From the NCBI RefSeq assembly GCF_001758225.1, contig NZ_MAST01000051.1, positions 124,001 through 188,000 of the forward strand: 64,000 nt of DNA, in the 5' to 3' direction. This document shows positions 24,645 through 32,652 of this stretch, piece by piece (within the stretch, counting starts at the first letter, position 1; the number at the start of each line of letters is the position of its first letter). Position numbers and translations under genes: made by a program. A model generated the notes under the pieces. That model was given only the letters and a program-made list of their open reading frames with translations. It searched no databases and was not told the origin of the DNA. The DNA comes from Humibacillus sp. DSM 29435. GTDB taxonomy: Bacteria; Actinomycetota; Actinomycetes; Actinomycetales; Dermatophilaceae.

Positions 24645-27633
24645 TCACGTCGAGCTCAGGCCGGGCGGCTACCACGACTCGGTGAGCCTGATGCAGGTCT
24701 CACATGCGGTGGCCATCGTGCCCGGGGTGGTAGCGGCCCAGGTCGCCATGGCGACCGACCTCAACCTCGAGGTGATCGCCTCGATGGGCTTCACCGTGCC
24801 TGCGGGCGCCGGGCCGAACGACCTTGTCGTCGCGCTTCGTGCTGCCGACGCCGCCACCGTCGACGCAGGCCTGCAAGCACTCGAGTCGGCACTGGCCGAT
24901 CTGCACTCTGCAGCCGCCACGTCGACCGGTCTCGGCGCGCCCCCCCGGCCCCGCACCGTCGGCGGCGCGGTGGCGGCCTCGCAGGCCAACCTCGCCCTCG
25001 TGTCGGTTCCTGGGCCGCATGCCGGCATCGAGGCCCTTGACGCGATCCGGTCGGGGGTCAGCGTGATGGTGTTCTCCGACAACGTGCCCGTCGAGCAGGA
25101 GGTGCTGCTCAAGAGCGAGGCCGCCGTCCGCGGCGTGCTCGTGATGGGCCCCGACTGCGGCACGGCGATCGTCGGTGGGGTCGCCCTCGGGTTCGCGAAC
25201 GTCGTGCGAGCCGGCTCGGTGGGTGTCGTGGCGGCCTCCGGCACCGGGGCCCAGCAGGTCATGTGCCTGCTCGATGCGGCAGGCGTCGGCATCAGCCACT
25301 GCCTCGGCGTCGGGGGGCGCGACCTCTCCTCGCCGGTGGGCGGCCGGTCGACCCGGCAGGCACTCGCGGCACTCGCGGCCGACCCGGCCACCGCCTCGAT
25401 CGTCGTGGTCTCCAAGCCGCCGGCCCCGGAGGTTCTGGCGGCGCTCGAGGCGCATGCCGCTGGGCTCGGCAAGCCGGTGACCTGGGCCATCCTCGGCCCG
25501 GGGCGGCCTGACCTGACTGCGTCCATCGAGGCCATGGTCAGCTTGTCCGGCGCGATGCCGCCCAGATGGCCGACCCGCAAGGTCGAGCCGCCCTCCGCAC
25601 CGGTCGCTGCACCGGTCGACGGGCCGACGACCACGTCCGGCTCGCTGCGGGGCCTGTTCTGCGGGGGCACGCTCGCCGACGAGGCGATGCTGATCGCGAG
25701 CGAGTACGTCGGCGGCATCCGGTCGAACATCGCGTTGACTCCCGAGCTGGGGCTCGGGCCCGACCTGCGTCACGACGGCCACGTCGTCATCGACTTCGGC
25801 GACGACGCGCTGACGCGGGGGAGGGCGCACCCGATGATCGACCCCTCGCTCCGGCTGAGCCGAATCGCCCTCGAGGCCGTCGACCCCTCCTGCGGGGTGC
25901 TGCTGCTCGACCTCGTACTGGGCCACGGCGCGCACCCCGACCCGGCACCCGACCTCGCCGCAGCCATCGCCTCGGCCCGTCGGGCCGCCGCCGCCGGCGG
26001 GCGTGAGCTGGCTGTGGTCGTCTCGCTCATCGGCACCGACGCCGACCCGCAGGGCTGGACGCGATCGGCCGACCTGCTCGCCGAAGCCGGGGCCGCCGTG
26101 CTGCTCTCGAACGCCGAAGCGACCCGTCACGCCCTGAACCTGCTGGGCCACCGAACGAGGCCGCGGCAGACGCTCCCGCCGTCGCCCGAGGCCGGTCGGC
26201 GCGCAGTCAACCCGCCCGGTGATGGCGTGCGGATGCCGCTCGAAGGGGAGGTCACGGTGGCTACGGTGGGCGCCGGGGTCTTGTCTGACGCCCTTCGTGC
26301 ACAAGCGGTGTCGATCACGGAGGCGAACTGGCAGCCGCCGATGACGGGCACCGAGGGCGACCTTTGGGCGGTGTCGACCGACGCCCGGCGGGACGCCGCC
26401 AATGCCCTGGCGCTGGCCCGCATGACGGCAGCCGGCGCTGACCTCGTCGACGTACGGCCCGCACGAGAGGCCCTCGGGCTCGAACGCGGCACCTTCCTGC
26501 ACGCCGGGCCTCCGATCACCTTCGAGCGAGCCTCGGGCCCGCTGCGGGGGGCGCTCATCGGCGCGATGCTGCTCGAGGGCCTGGCCGACACCGCAGAGGA
26601 GGCCGCGGCGGTCTTGACCCGTGGCGAGGGCATCGTGCTCGAGCCCTGCCACCACCGTGGCGCCGTGGGCCCGATGGCCGGGGTCATCTCAGCGTCGATG
26701 TGGGTCTACGAGCTGCACGACAGCGGGCACGGCAACACGTCGTGGTGCTCGCTCAACGAGGGCCTCGGCAAGGTGCTGCGATACGGGGCCTTCGGCCCGG
26801 AAGTCATCGAGCGGCTGCGCTGGATGGGCGCCGTGCTCGGGCCGATCCTGCAGCAGGCGGTGCGGGCGCGTCTGGAGCAACAGAGCCCGATCGACGTCAA
26901 GGCGATCATCGCCGCGATGCTGCAGATGGGCGACGAGGGGCACAACCGCAACCGGGCCGGGTCGCTGTTGCTGCTGCGCGAGCTGCTGCCCACGATGATC
27001 ACCGCCGACGCACCGAGCAGCGACATCGCCGAGGCGGTGCGCTTCTCGGGGGCCAACGAGCACTTCTTCCTCAACCTCGGGATGCCGGCCTGCAAGCTGG
27101 CTACGGTGGCGGCCCACGGCATCCCGGGCTGCTCGGTGGTGACGACGATGGCCCGCAACGGCACCGACTTCGGCATCCGTGTATCCGGCACGGGCGACGA
27201 GTGGTTCACCGCGCCGGCGGGCACCCCTCAGGGCCTCTTTCTGGGCAGTTACGGCCCCGCCGACGCCAACCCCGACATCGGCGACTCGGCGATCACCGAG
27301 ACCGCCGGCATCGGCGGGTTCGCCATGGCGGCGGCACCGGCGATTGTGCGCTTCGTCGGCGGCGACGTGGCGTTCGCGCTTCGCACCACCGCGATGATGT
27401 ACCAGATCACGGTGGGCGAGCACCCGGCCTACCAGGTGCCGATCCTCGAGTTCCGGGGTACTCCGACGGGGATCGACGTCGTTGCGGTGGCGCGCACCGG
27501 CATCCTGCCCCAGATCAACACCGGGATGGCGGGGCGCGTCGCCGGCACCGGTCAGGTTGGCGCCGGCCTGGTCACCCCACCCGCCGCGTGCTTCAGCCAG
27601 GCCCTCGCGGCGCTGGCGGCTCGCACACCCTGA
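24637..27633 (+). CDS. AllF-AllG fusion: FdrA-type plus DUF1116 carbamoyltransferase subunits
   Basis: A 998-residue protein. Residues 1-510 match FdrA (AllF), a succinyl-CoA-synthetase-like protein: LRPGGYHDSVSLMQVS, VLVMGPDCGTAIVGG, GVVAASGTGAQQV, LGVGGRDLSSPVGGRST, then a C-terminal segment LRGLFCGGTLADEAM. A Pro/Arg-rich linker (about 510-540) follows. Residues 540-998 match DUF1116 (YlbE, AllG): LEPCHHRGAVGPMAGVIS, HGNTSWCSLNEGLGKVLR, MGDEGHNRN, FFLNLGMPA and TTMARNGTDFGIRVSG. In E. coli these are separate genes of about 555 and 420 residues, and the sum fits. With AllH it should move a carbamoyl group between phosphate and an amide such as oxamate or malonamate. The natural substrate is inferred. 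Confidence 0.82.
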   Translation: MPDHVELRPGGYHDSVSLMQVSHAVAIVPGVVAAQVAMATDLNLEVIASMGFTVPAGAGPNDLVVALRAADAATVDAGLQALESALADLHSAAATSTGLGAPPRPRTVGGAVAASQANLALVSVPGPHAGIEALDAIRSGVSVMVFSDNVPVEQEVLLKSEAAVRGVLVMGPDCGTAIVGGVALGFANVVRAGSVGVVAASGTGAQQVMCLLDAAGVGISHCLGVGGRDLSSPVGGRSTRQALAALAADPATASIVVVSKPPAPEVLAALEAHAAGLGKPVTWAILGPGRPDLTASIEAMVSLSGAMPPRWPTRKVEPPSAPVAAPVDGPTTTSGSLRGLFCGGTLADEAMLIASEYVGGIRSNIALTPELGLGPDLRHDGHVVIDFGDDALTRGRAHPMIDPSLRLSRIALEAVDPSCGVLLLDLVLGHGAHPDPAPDLAAAIASARRAAAAGGRELAVVVSLIGTDADPQGWTRSADLLAEAGAAVLLSNAEATRHALNLLGHRTRPRQTLPPSPEAGRRAVNPPGDGVRMPLEGEVTVATVGAGVLSDALRAQAVSITEANWQPPMTGTEGDLWAVSTDARRDAANALALARMTAAGADLVDVRPAREALGLERGTFLHAGPPITFERASGPLRGALIGAMLLEGLADTAEEAAAVLTRGEGIVLEPCHHRGAVGPMAGVISASMWVYELHDSGHGNTSWCSLNEGLGKVLRYGAFGPEVIERLRWMGAVLGPILQQAVRARLEQQSPIDVKAIIAAMLQMGDEGHNRNRAGSLLLLRELLPTMITADAPSSDIAEAVRFSGANEHFFLNLGMPACKLATVAAHGIPGCSVVTTMARNGTDFGIRVSGTGDEWFTAPAGTPQGLFLGSYGPADANPDIGDSAITETAGIGGFAMAAAPAIVRFVGGDVAFALRTTAMMYQITVGEHPAYQVPILEFRGTPTGIDVVAVARTGILPQINTGMAGRVAGTGQVGAGLVTPPAACFSQALAALAARTP

Positions 27634-27693
27634 CAGTGGCCGTCGCTGTCCGTCGCTGTTCGTTGCCCGGTGCGTGCAGGACCGGCGTGGCGT

Positions 27694-27716
27694 GGGGTGG
27701 CGTGGGGTGGGGTGGG
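27694..27716 (+). other. G-rich tract, potential G-quadruplex
   Basis: Four runs of three or four G (27694-27697, 27704-27707, 27709-27712, 27714-27716) separated by 6, 1 and 1 bases lie in the 229-base gap before the ABC transporter pair. The surrounding sequence is simple GGCGTG/GGGGTG repeat. Folding is not shown. Confidence 0.35.
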
Positions 27717-27847
27717 CAACGTGAGGGCCGGCAAGGCCGCAAGGCCGCAAAGCCGCGACGACGGGGCGGTTCACCGTGCGCTGCCACTGGGTCGACCTCG
27801 TGCTGGCAGGAGCAGAAAAGCGATTGGGGAGTGTCGCCGCTGCCGCC

Positions 27848-27853
27848 TACTCT
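27848..27853 (+). promoter_or_regulatory. -10 element of the ABC transporter pair
   Basis: TACTCT lies 9 bases before ATG 27863 with no Shine-Dalgarno, giving an expected leader of only 2-3 bases. Confidence 0.45.
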
Positions 27854-27862
27854 TGACCTGCC

Positions 27863-29872
27863 ATGCGAGACTTCCCGCCCGACATCCGGGCCTACACCGA
27901 TACCGGGCGTGCGGGCGACGAGCCAGACACGCGAAACCCGCGCGCCTTCCTGCGCTGGATGGTGGTCCAGCAGGGCCGGCTCTTCTGGTTCGGCCTGTTC
28001 GTCGCGCTGATCTGGATGGTGCCGCAGACTCTCGGCCCGTGGATCGTCGGTCGGGCCATCGACACCGGCATCGTCGCGGGCAACTCCGCCGAGACGGTCA
28101 AGTGGGTGGTGGTGCTCGCCGTCGTCACCGTCGCCGGCGCTCTGAGCGGTGTCGTGTTCCACACCGTCATCGTGCGCGAGTGGCTCATCGCCCTCTACGG
28201 CACAACCATGCTCGTGACCCGCAAGGCCTTGCGGCTCGGTCATGTGCTGACCCGACGTACCCCTACAGGCGAGGTGCTGTCGGTCTCGGGCAGCGACGGC
28301 GACCAGTTCGGCGCCCTCATGGAGGTCACGACCCGAGCGTTCTCGCAGCTCGCCGCCTACCTCGTCGTCGCAGGCATCGTGCTCACGACGTCGGTACGCA
28401 TGGGTCTGCTCGTACTCGTCTCGGCCCCCCTGCTCGTGGTCCTCGGCGCGCCGCTGCTGCGCCCGATGCAGCGGTGGCAGGGCGTCGAGCGGTCACGCAA
28501 CTCCGAGCTGACCTCGATGGCCACCGACATCGTCGCCGGGCTGCGCATTCTGCGGGGAATCGGCGGTGAGGAGACGTTCGGCGGCAACTACGTAGCCCAG
28601 TCGCAGCGCGTCCGCCAGTCGGGGGTGGCGGCCGGTCGATGGCTGTCGGCCGTCGAGTCGATCGGGGTACTGCTCTCCGGTGGCTTCGTCGTCGCACTGC
28701 TGTGGCTCGGCACCCGCGAGGTCGCAGTCGGACGCCTCAGCGTCGGTCAGCTCGTCAGCTTTCTCGGCTACGGGCTCTTCCTCGTGCAGCCGATGCGCAC
28801 GTTCGTCGAGTTCGCCCAGAAGTGGACACGGTCCGCAGTCTCCGCGCGCAAGGCGATCGCCGTCTACGAACAGCGCTCCCCATGGCACCCCCCGACCGAG
28901 CTGCGCGAGCTGCCGTACGCCGCCACCATCGTCGACGAGGTCTCCGGTGTCACGATCGCGCCCCATCGCCTGACCATGGTCGTCTCGGCCGTTCCCGACG
29001 ACTCCTCGGCACTGGCCGACCGGCTGGGTCGCTACCTGCCGAACGAGGAGGAGGCCCTGGTCAGCGAGGAGATCCCTGAAGACCTCAGGGGCCGCGCGGC
29101 CCGTCGCGAACGTGCCGTGAGGGCGGCTGCCCGCGCCGCTCAGGCCGACCGTGACGACGTGCGGGCCGCCCAGCCCTGGGGCGTCACCGTCGGGGGTGTC
29201 GACCTTTTCGAGGTTCCGCTCGAGGTCGTGCGCGAGCGCATCCTCGTCAGCGACACTGCGCCTCAGGTGTTCGCCGGCACTCTGCGTAACGCCGTCGACC
29301 CCCTCGGTCGGTTGACCCGCGCCCAGGCCGAGCGGGCCCTCTACACGGCCGCGGCCGACGACGTCTTCGACGCTCTTCCCGGCGGCTGGCAGGGCGAGCT
29401 CGACGAACGCGGACGCGGCCTCTCCGGTGGTCAGCGCCAACGGCTCGTGCTCATGCGTGCCCTCGCGGCCGATCCCGAGGTGCTCGTGCTCGTCGAACCG
29501 ACCTCGGCGGTCGATGCGCACACCGAGGCCAGCATCGCCTCCCGACTCGGTGATCATCGGGCCGGGCGAACCACCGTGGTCATGACTGCCTCACCCCTGC
29601 TGCTGCACCACGCCGACGAGGTGGTGCTGCTCGTCGGCGGACGCGTGAGCGAACGTGGCCGGCACGCCGACCTGCTGGCCGGCTCGGCGCGTTACCGATC
29701 CGTCGTGGTTCGGGGCGACGACGAGCCGCGCGCCTCCGCGCCAGCTGGTGACAGCGACAGCTCCAACGACACCACCGACACCACCGACACCACCGACACC
29801 ACCGACACCACCGACACCACCGAGCTCGCCGGCTCCAACGAGCTCGCCGCCGCCGGGGAGGGATCCCGATGA
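27863..29872 (+). CDS. ABC exporter subunit with degenerate nucleotide-binding site
   Basis: A 669-residue fused permease-ATPase (type IV exporter) of a heterodimer. Six membrane helices span about residues 35-320. The nucleotide-binding domain has lost its Walker A loop: near residues 375-383 it reads SAVPDDSSA where GxxGxGKST is expected. The Walker B Asp is Val544 before Glu545, and the switch His is Ser577. The signature LSGGQ (520-524) is intact. A charged, Arg/Ala-rich insert of about 60 residues follows the lost P-loop. The C-terminus carries six Asp-Thr-Thr repeats. It overlaps the partner gene by 4 bases. The substrate is unknown; lipid or multidrug export is typical of the family. 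Confidence 0.85.
   Translation: MRDFPPDIRAYTDTGRAGDEPDTRNPRAFLRWMVVQQGRLFWFGLFVALIWMVPQTLGPWIVGRAIDTGIVAGNSAETVKWVVVLAVVTVAGALSGVVFHTVIVREWLIALYGTTMLVTRKALRLGHVLTRRTPTGEVLSVSGSDGDQFGALMEVTTRAFSQLAAYLVVAGIVLTTSVRMGLLVLVSAPLLVVLGAPLLRPMQRWQGVERSRNSELTSMATDIVAGLRILRGIGGEETFGGNYVAQSQRVRQSGVAAGRWLSAVESIGVLLSGGFVVALLWLGTREVAVGRLSVGQLVSFLGYGLFLVQPMRTFVEFAQKWTRSAVSARKAIAVYEQRSPWHPPTELRELPYAATIVDEVSGVTIAPHRLTMVVSAVPDDSSALADRLGRYLPNEEEALVSEEIPEDLRGRAARRERAVRAAARAAQADRDDVRAAQPWGVTVGGVDLFEVPLEVVRERILVSDTAPQVFAGTLRNAVDPLGRLTRAQAERALYTAAADDVFDALPGGWQGELDERGRGLSGGQRQRLVLMRALAADPEVLVLVEPTSAVDAHTEASIASRLGDHRAGRTTVVMTASPLLLHHADEVVLLVGGRVSERGRHADLLAGSARYRSVVVRGDDEPRASAPAGDSDSSNDTTDTTDTTDTTDTTDTTELAGSNELAAAGEGSR
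29768..29821 (+). repeat. Six perfect copies of a 9-base unit in the ABC gene
   Basis: GACACCACC is repeated six times and encodes (Asp-Thr-Thr)x6 in the C-terminal tail. Copy-number change would keep the frame. It has no spacers and is not a CRISPR array. Confidence 0.9.
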
Positions 29873-31842
29873 GCGCTGACGTACCGACCCGGGTTGTCCC
29901 GTTGCCCCCCGCCCTGGCAGCGGAGTCGCGACGCACCTGGGACGCCGCGGTCGACCTGCCGGTTGTGCCCGACGAGCTGAGGCCGCCCACCCAGGCTTCA
30001 CCGTCTGAACGGGTCGCCGCGATGCGACGTCGCCACCTGCTGCGGGAGCGCCGGGCGCAGGAGTTCGTGGCCGACACGATGAACGCGCGAACCGGCCTGC
30101 CGATCGCCGACACCCGCAGCGTCGTCCGCTTCGTCGGTCGGCTGCTCGGCGACCAGCGCCTGCTCGTCGCGGGGGTCGTGGGCTTCAACGCGCTTGCTGC
30201 GATCGCCGGCCTGTTCGTGCCGCGCCTGCTCGGCCAGCTCGTCGACTCGACCGTGGCCGACGTTCAGGCCGGCCGGGTGGATGCCGCTCTAGCCGGAGCC
30301 AACGCTGCTGCCCTGGTCGTCGCCGGCCTCGTCGTCGTGCAGGGGGTCGTGACGTTCGCCGCGAAGCTGTCGGCCACCGTGCTCGGCCAAGGTGTGCTCG
30401 CCTCGGCCCGCGAGTATGTGGTGCGGGCGATCCTGCGCCTGCCGCTCTCGCGCGTCGAGAGCGCCAGCTCGGGCGACCTCATCACCCGAGTCACCCGCGA
30501 CGTCGGCACGATGAGTGAAAGCGTGCGCTGGGCTCTGCCCGAGTCGATCGTCGCCAGCATCACCGTCGTGCTGACCCTGTTGGCGATGGTGAGCAACTCG
30601 GTAGTGCTCTCGGTGCCCTCCATCGTGCTGATGTCGTTGGCGATGATCCAGGTACGGCGCTACCTGATGCGCGCGCCCAAGGGCTACCTCACCGAGGGCG
30701 GAACCTACTCGCGTATCAACACCACCCTCACCGAGACGGTCGAGGGGGCCCGCACGGTGGAGGCTCTCGGTCTGGCCGGTCGCCGCCTCGAACGTGGCGA
30801 CGGTGACATCGCCGTGTCGTCGCAGGCCGAGCGCTACACGATGACGTTGCGCAACCTGCTCTTCATCGTCATGGACATTGCCTTCAGCCTTCCGCGGGTG
30901 CTGGTGCTGCTGCTCGGAGCGGTCGGCTACGCCCAGGGCTGGGCGTCGCTGGGGCAGATCACGGCGGCCATTCTCTACACCGAGGCCCTGTGGGGCCCCT
31001 TCGACATGCTGGTTCACACGGTCGACCGGGTGCAGGTGGGCGTCGCCTCGACGACGCGTCTGCTCGGCATCGCGACCGTTCCCGCCGACCGCGAGGCCGG
31101 GAAGCGTCTTCCGGAGGGCCGCGACCTCGTGGGCACCGACCTGCGCTACGCCTACCGCGAGAGGCACGATGTGCTGCACGGCATCGACCTCGTGCTGCGC
31201 ACCGGTGAGCGGCTGGCCATCGTGGGGCCGAGTGGCTCCGGTAAGTCGACGCTGGGGCGGCTGCTGTCCGGCATCCATGGCCCGCGCACCGGGTCGGTCG
31301 CGGTCGGTGGCGTCGAGCTGACCGAACTACCCCTCGAGGCGCTGCGGTCGGAGGTCGCCCTCGTCACGCAAGAGCACCACGTCTTCATCGGCACGCTGCG
31401 CGACAACGTGGTGCTGGCTCGCGAGGGGGCAAGCGACTACGAGGTGTCAAGGGCGCTCGCTGCCGTCGATGCGCAGGCGTGGGTCGACCGGCTCCCCGAC
31501 GGGCTCGACACCCGGCTGGGCTCAGGGCAGCTCGTGCTGACGCCGGGCCGGGCCCAACAGGTGGCGTTGGCGCGGTTGATCCTCGCTGACCCCCACACCA
31601 TCGTGCTCGACGAGGCGACCTCCCTCATCGACCCGCGCACGGCGCGCCATCTGGAGGGGTCGATGAACGCACTGCTCACCGGAAGAACGGTCGTGGCGAT
31701 CGCCCATCGGCTGCACACGGCGCACGACGCCGACCGCATTGCCGTCGTCATCGACGGACGCGTCGCCGAACTGGGCAGCCATGACGAGCTGGTCGCTCTG
31801 GGAGGGGAGTACGCCGCTCTCTGGTCTGCCTGGACCTCCTGA
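29869..31842 (+). CDS. ABC exporter subunit with canonical Walker motifs
   Basis: A 657-residue permease-ATPase, partner of the upstream subunit. An N-terminal tail of about 75 residues precedes six helices (about 90-370). The ATPase domain has Walker A GPSGSGKST (453-461), Q-loop VTQEHHVF, Walker B VLDEATS (579-585) and switch His613. The signature is altered: LTPGR (557-561) replaces LSGGQ. Combined with the partner, one composite ATP site is complete (these Walker motifs plus the partner LSGGQ). The other lacks every key element. The two genes overlap by 4 bases (ATGA). Confidence 0.9.
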   Translation: MSADVPTRVVPLPPALAAESRRTWDAAVDLPVVPDELRPPTQASPSERVAAMRRRHLLRERRAQEFVADTMNARTGLPIADTRSVVRFVGRLLGDQRLLVAGVVGFNALAAIAGLFVPRLLGQLVDSTVADVQAGRVDAALAGANAAALVVAGLVVVQGVVTFAAKLSATVLGQGVLASAREYVVRAILRLPLSRVESASSGDLITRVTRDVGTMSESVRWALPESIVASITVVLTLLAMVSNSVVLSVPSIVLMSLAMIQVRRYLMRAPKGYLTEGGTYSRINTTLTETVEGARTVEALGLAGRRLERGDGDIAVSSQAERYTMTLRNLLFIVMDIAFSLPRVLVLLLGAVGYAQGWASLGQITAAILYTEALWGPFDMLVHTVDRVQVGVASTTRLLGIATVPADREAGKRLPEGRDLVGTDLRYAYRERHDVLHGIDLVLRTGERLAIVGPSGSGKSTLGRLLSGIHGPRTGSVAVGGVELTELPLEALRSEVALVTQEHHVFIGTLRDNVVLAREGASDYEVSRALAAVDAQAWVDRLPDGLDTRLGSGQLVLTPGRAQQVALARLILADPHTIVLDEATSLIDPRTARHLEGSMNALLTGRTVVAIAHRLHTAHDADRIAVVIDGRVAELGSHDELVALGGEYAALWSAWTS

Positions 31843-31880
31843 CCTCGACCTGACGACTTTGCGCCCAGCCGGCCGGTGTC

Positions 31881-31911
31881 GACCGGCTAGGAGATTGACC
31901 GGCTAGGAGAT
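31881..31911. repeat. Two direct copies of a 15-base unit between convergent genes
   Basis: GACCGGCTAGGAGAT occurs at 31881-31895 and 31897-31911. The second copy includes the TAG stop of the leftward gene, so the duplication may have supplied or shifted its 3' end. Confidence 0.7.
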
Positions 31912-32451
31912 CGACATCGCGCTCGTGGCGACGGCGGCAGTCAGGGCGAAGACTGCCGCCCCGGCCGCCACGGCGCCTGCGAGCAGGGCCTGCTCCACTC
32001 GCTGTTCCGACTCTTCGATCTCGGACTCCAGCGTGCGCACCTGAGCGTGCAGCTCGAGCAGATGGTCGTCGGTCAGCACATCTGCGCCAGGGCGTCGCGC
32101 TCCGGCGCTTTCCACCTTGCGGCTGTGCTCGCGCGCCTCGAGGTGTCGGCGCACCGACTCGAGCCTGACCAGACAGAGCCGGGCGTCGATGCGGCACGAA
32201 TGCACGCGATAGCCGTGGAACACGGCCACGAGCCAGGCCGCCAGGGCCACGATGAGCGCGGTGACCACGGCTGGTGGACTCAGCAGGTCGGGGCCCCGCA
32301 TGACCGTCATGGTCACGAGGACGAGGGCCAGGGTGACCGTCAGCCAGCGGGCAACCCGGCGCGCCGACCGTAGTTGATCGAGCCGGCGCTGATGGAGATA
32401 GACCCTCATCACCGCTGACGGAATCGTGCCGTGCGGGCCAACCGTGAGCAT
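31903..32451 (-). CDS. Membrane protein with paired helices and coiled-coil segment, unknown function
   Basis: A 182-residue protein. Two adjacent hydrophobic helices (about residues 33-50 and 58-78) are followed by a long charged helical region (about 80-155, with LTDDHLLELHAQVRTLESEI suggesting a coiled coil). A final hydrophobic Ala/Val-rich helix follows at 155-180. ATG 32451 has GGAGG 5 bases upstream, better than the in-frame ATG at 32481. I do not recognise a family. It converges with the ABC pair and is divergent from a reductase gene. Confidence 0.6.
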   Translation of the reverse strand: MLTVGPHGTIPSAVMRVYLHQRRLDQLRSARRVARWLTVTLALVLVTMTVMRGPDLLSPPAVVTALIVALAAWLVAVFHGYRVHSCRIDARLCLVRLESVRRHLEAREHSRKVESAGARRPGADVLTDDHLLELHAQVRTLESEIEESEQRVEQALLAGAVAAGAAVFALTAAVATSAMSIS

Positions 32452-32550
32452 GGGGCCTCCGGTCGTTCGAAAGATGGGCAATTAGTCCGTTATGCGGGCA
32501 TCTTAGACACAGGATACAGGTACCAGCCTGTGAACGGTGGTTCGTGCATC

Positions 32551-32572
32551 GGCCCATCTTCGGCCCATCTTC
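32551..32572. repeat. Tandem 11-base duplication in divergent intergenic region
   Basis: GGCCCATCTTC occurs twice in tandem in the 201-base gap between the membrane protein and the reductase gene. Nearby (32510-32535) CACAGG and CCTGTG form a spaced inverted repeat that could be an operator. Neither has a known function. Confidence 0.5.
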
Positions 32573-32652
32573 GGTGTATGACCTGGCGCGGCACCGGGCC
32601 CGGCGCAAGAGCACCCCTCGACGGCATCGGCACGGCGTGTGAGGGTGGGTGC

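Noticed and set aside
29768-29821. Possible CRISPR-like repeat
   Set aside because: Nine-base perfect tandem units without spacers, inside a coding region.
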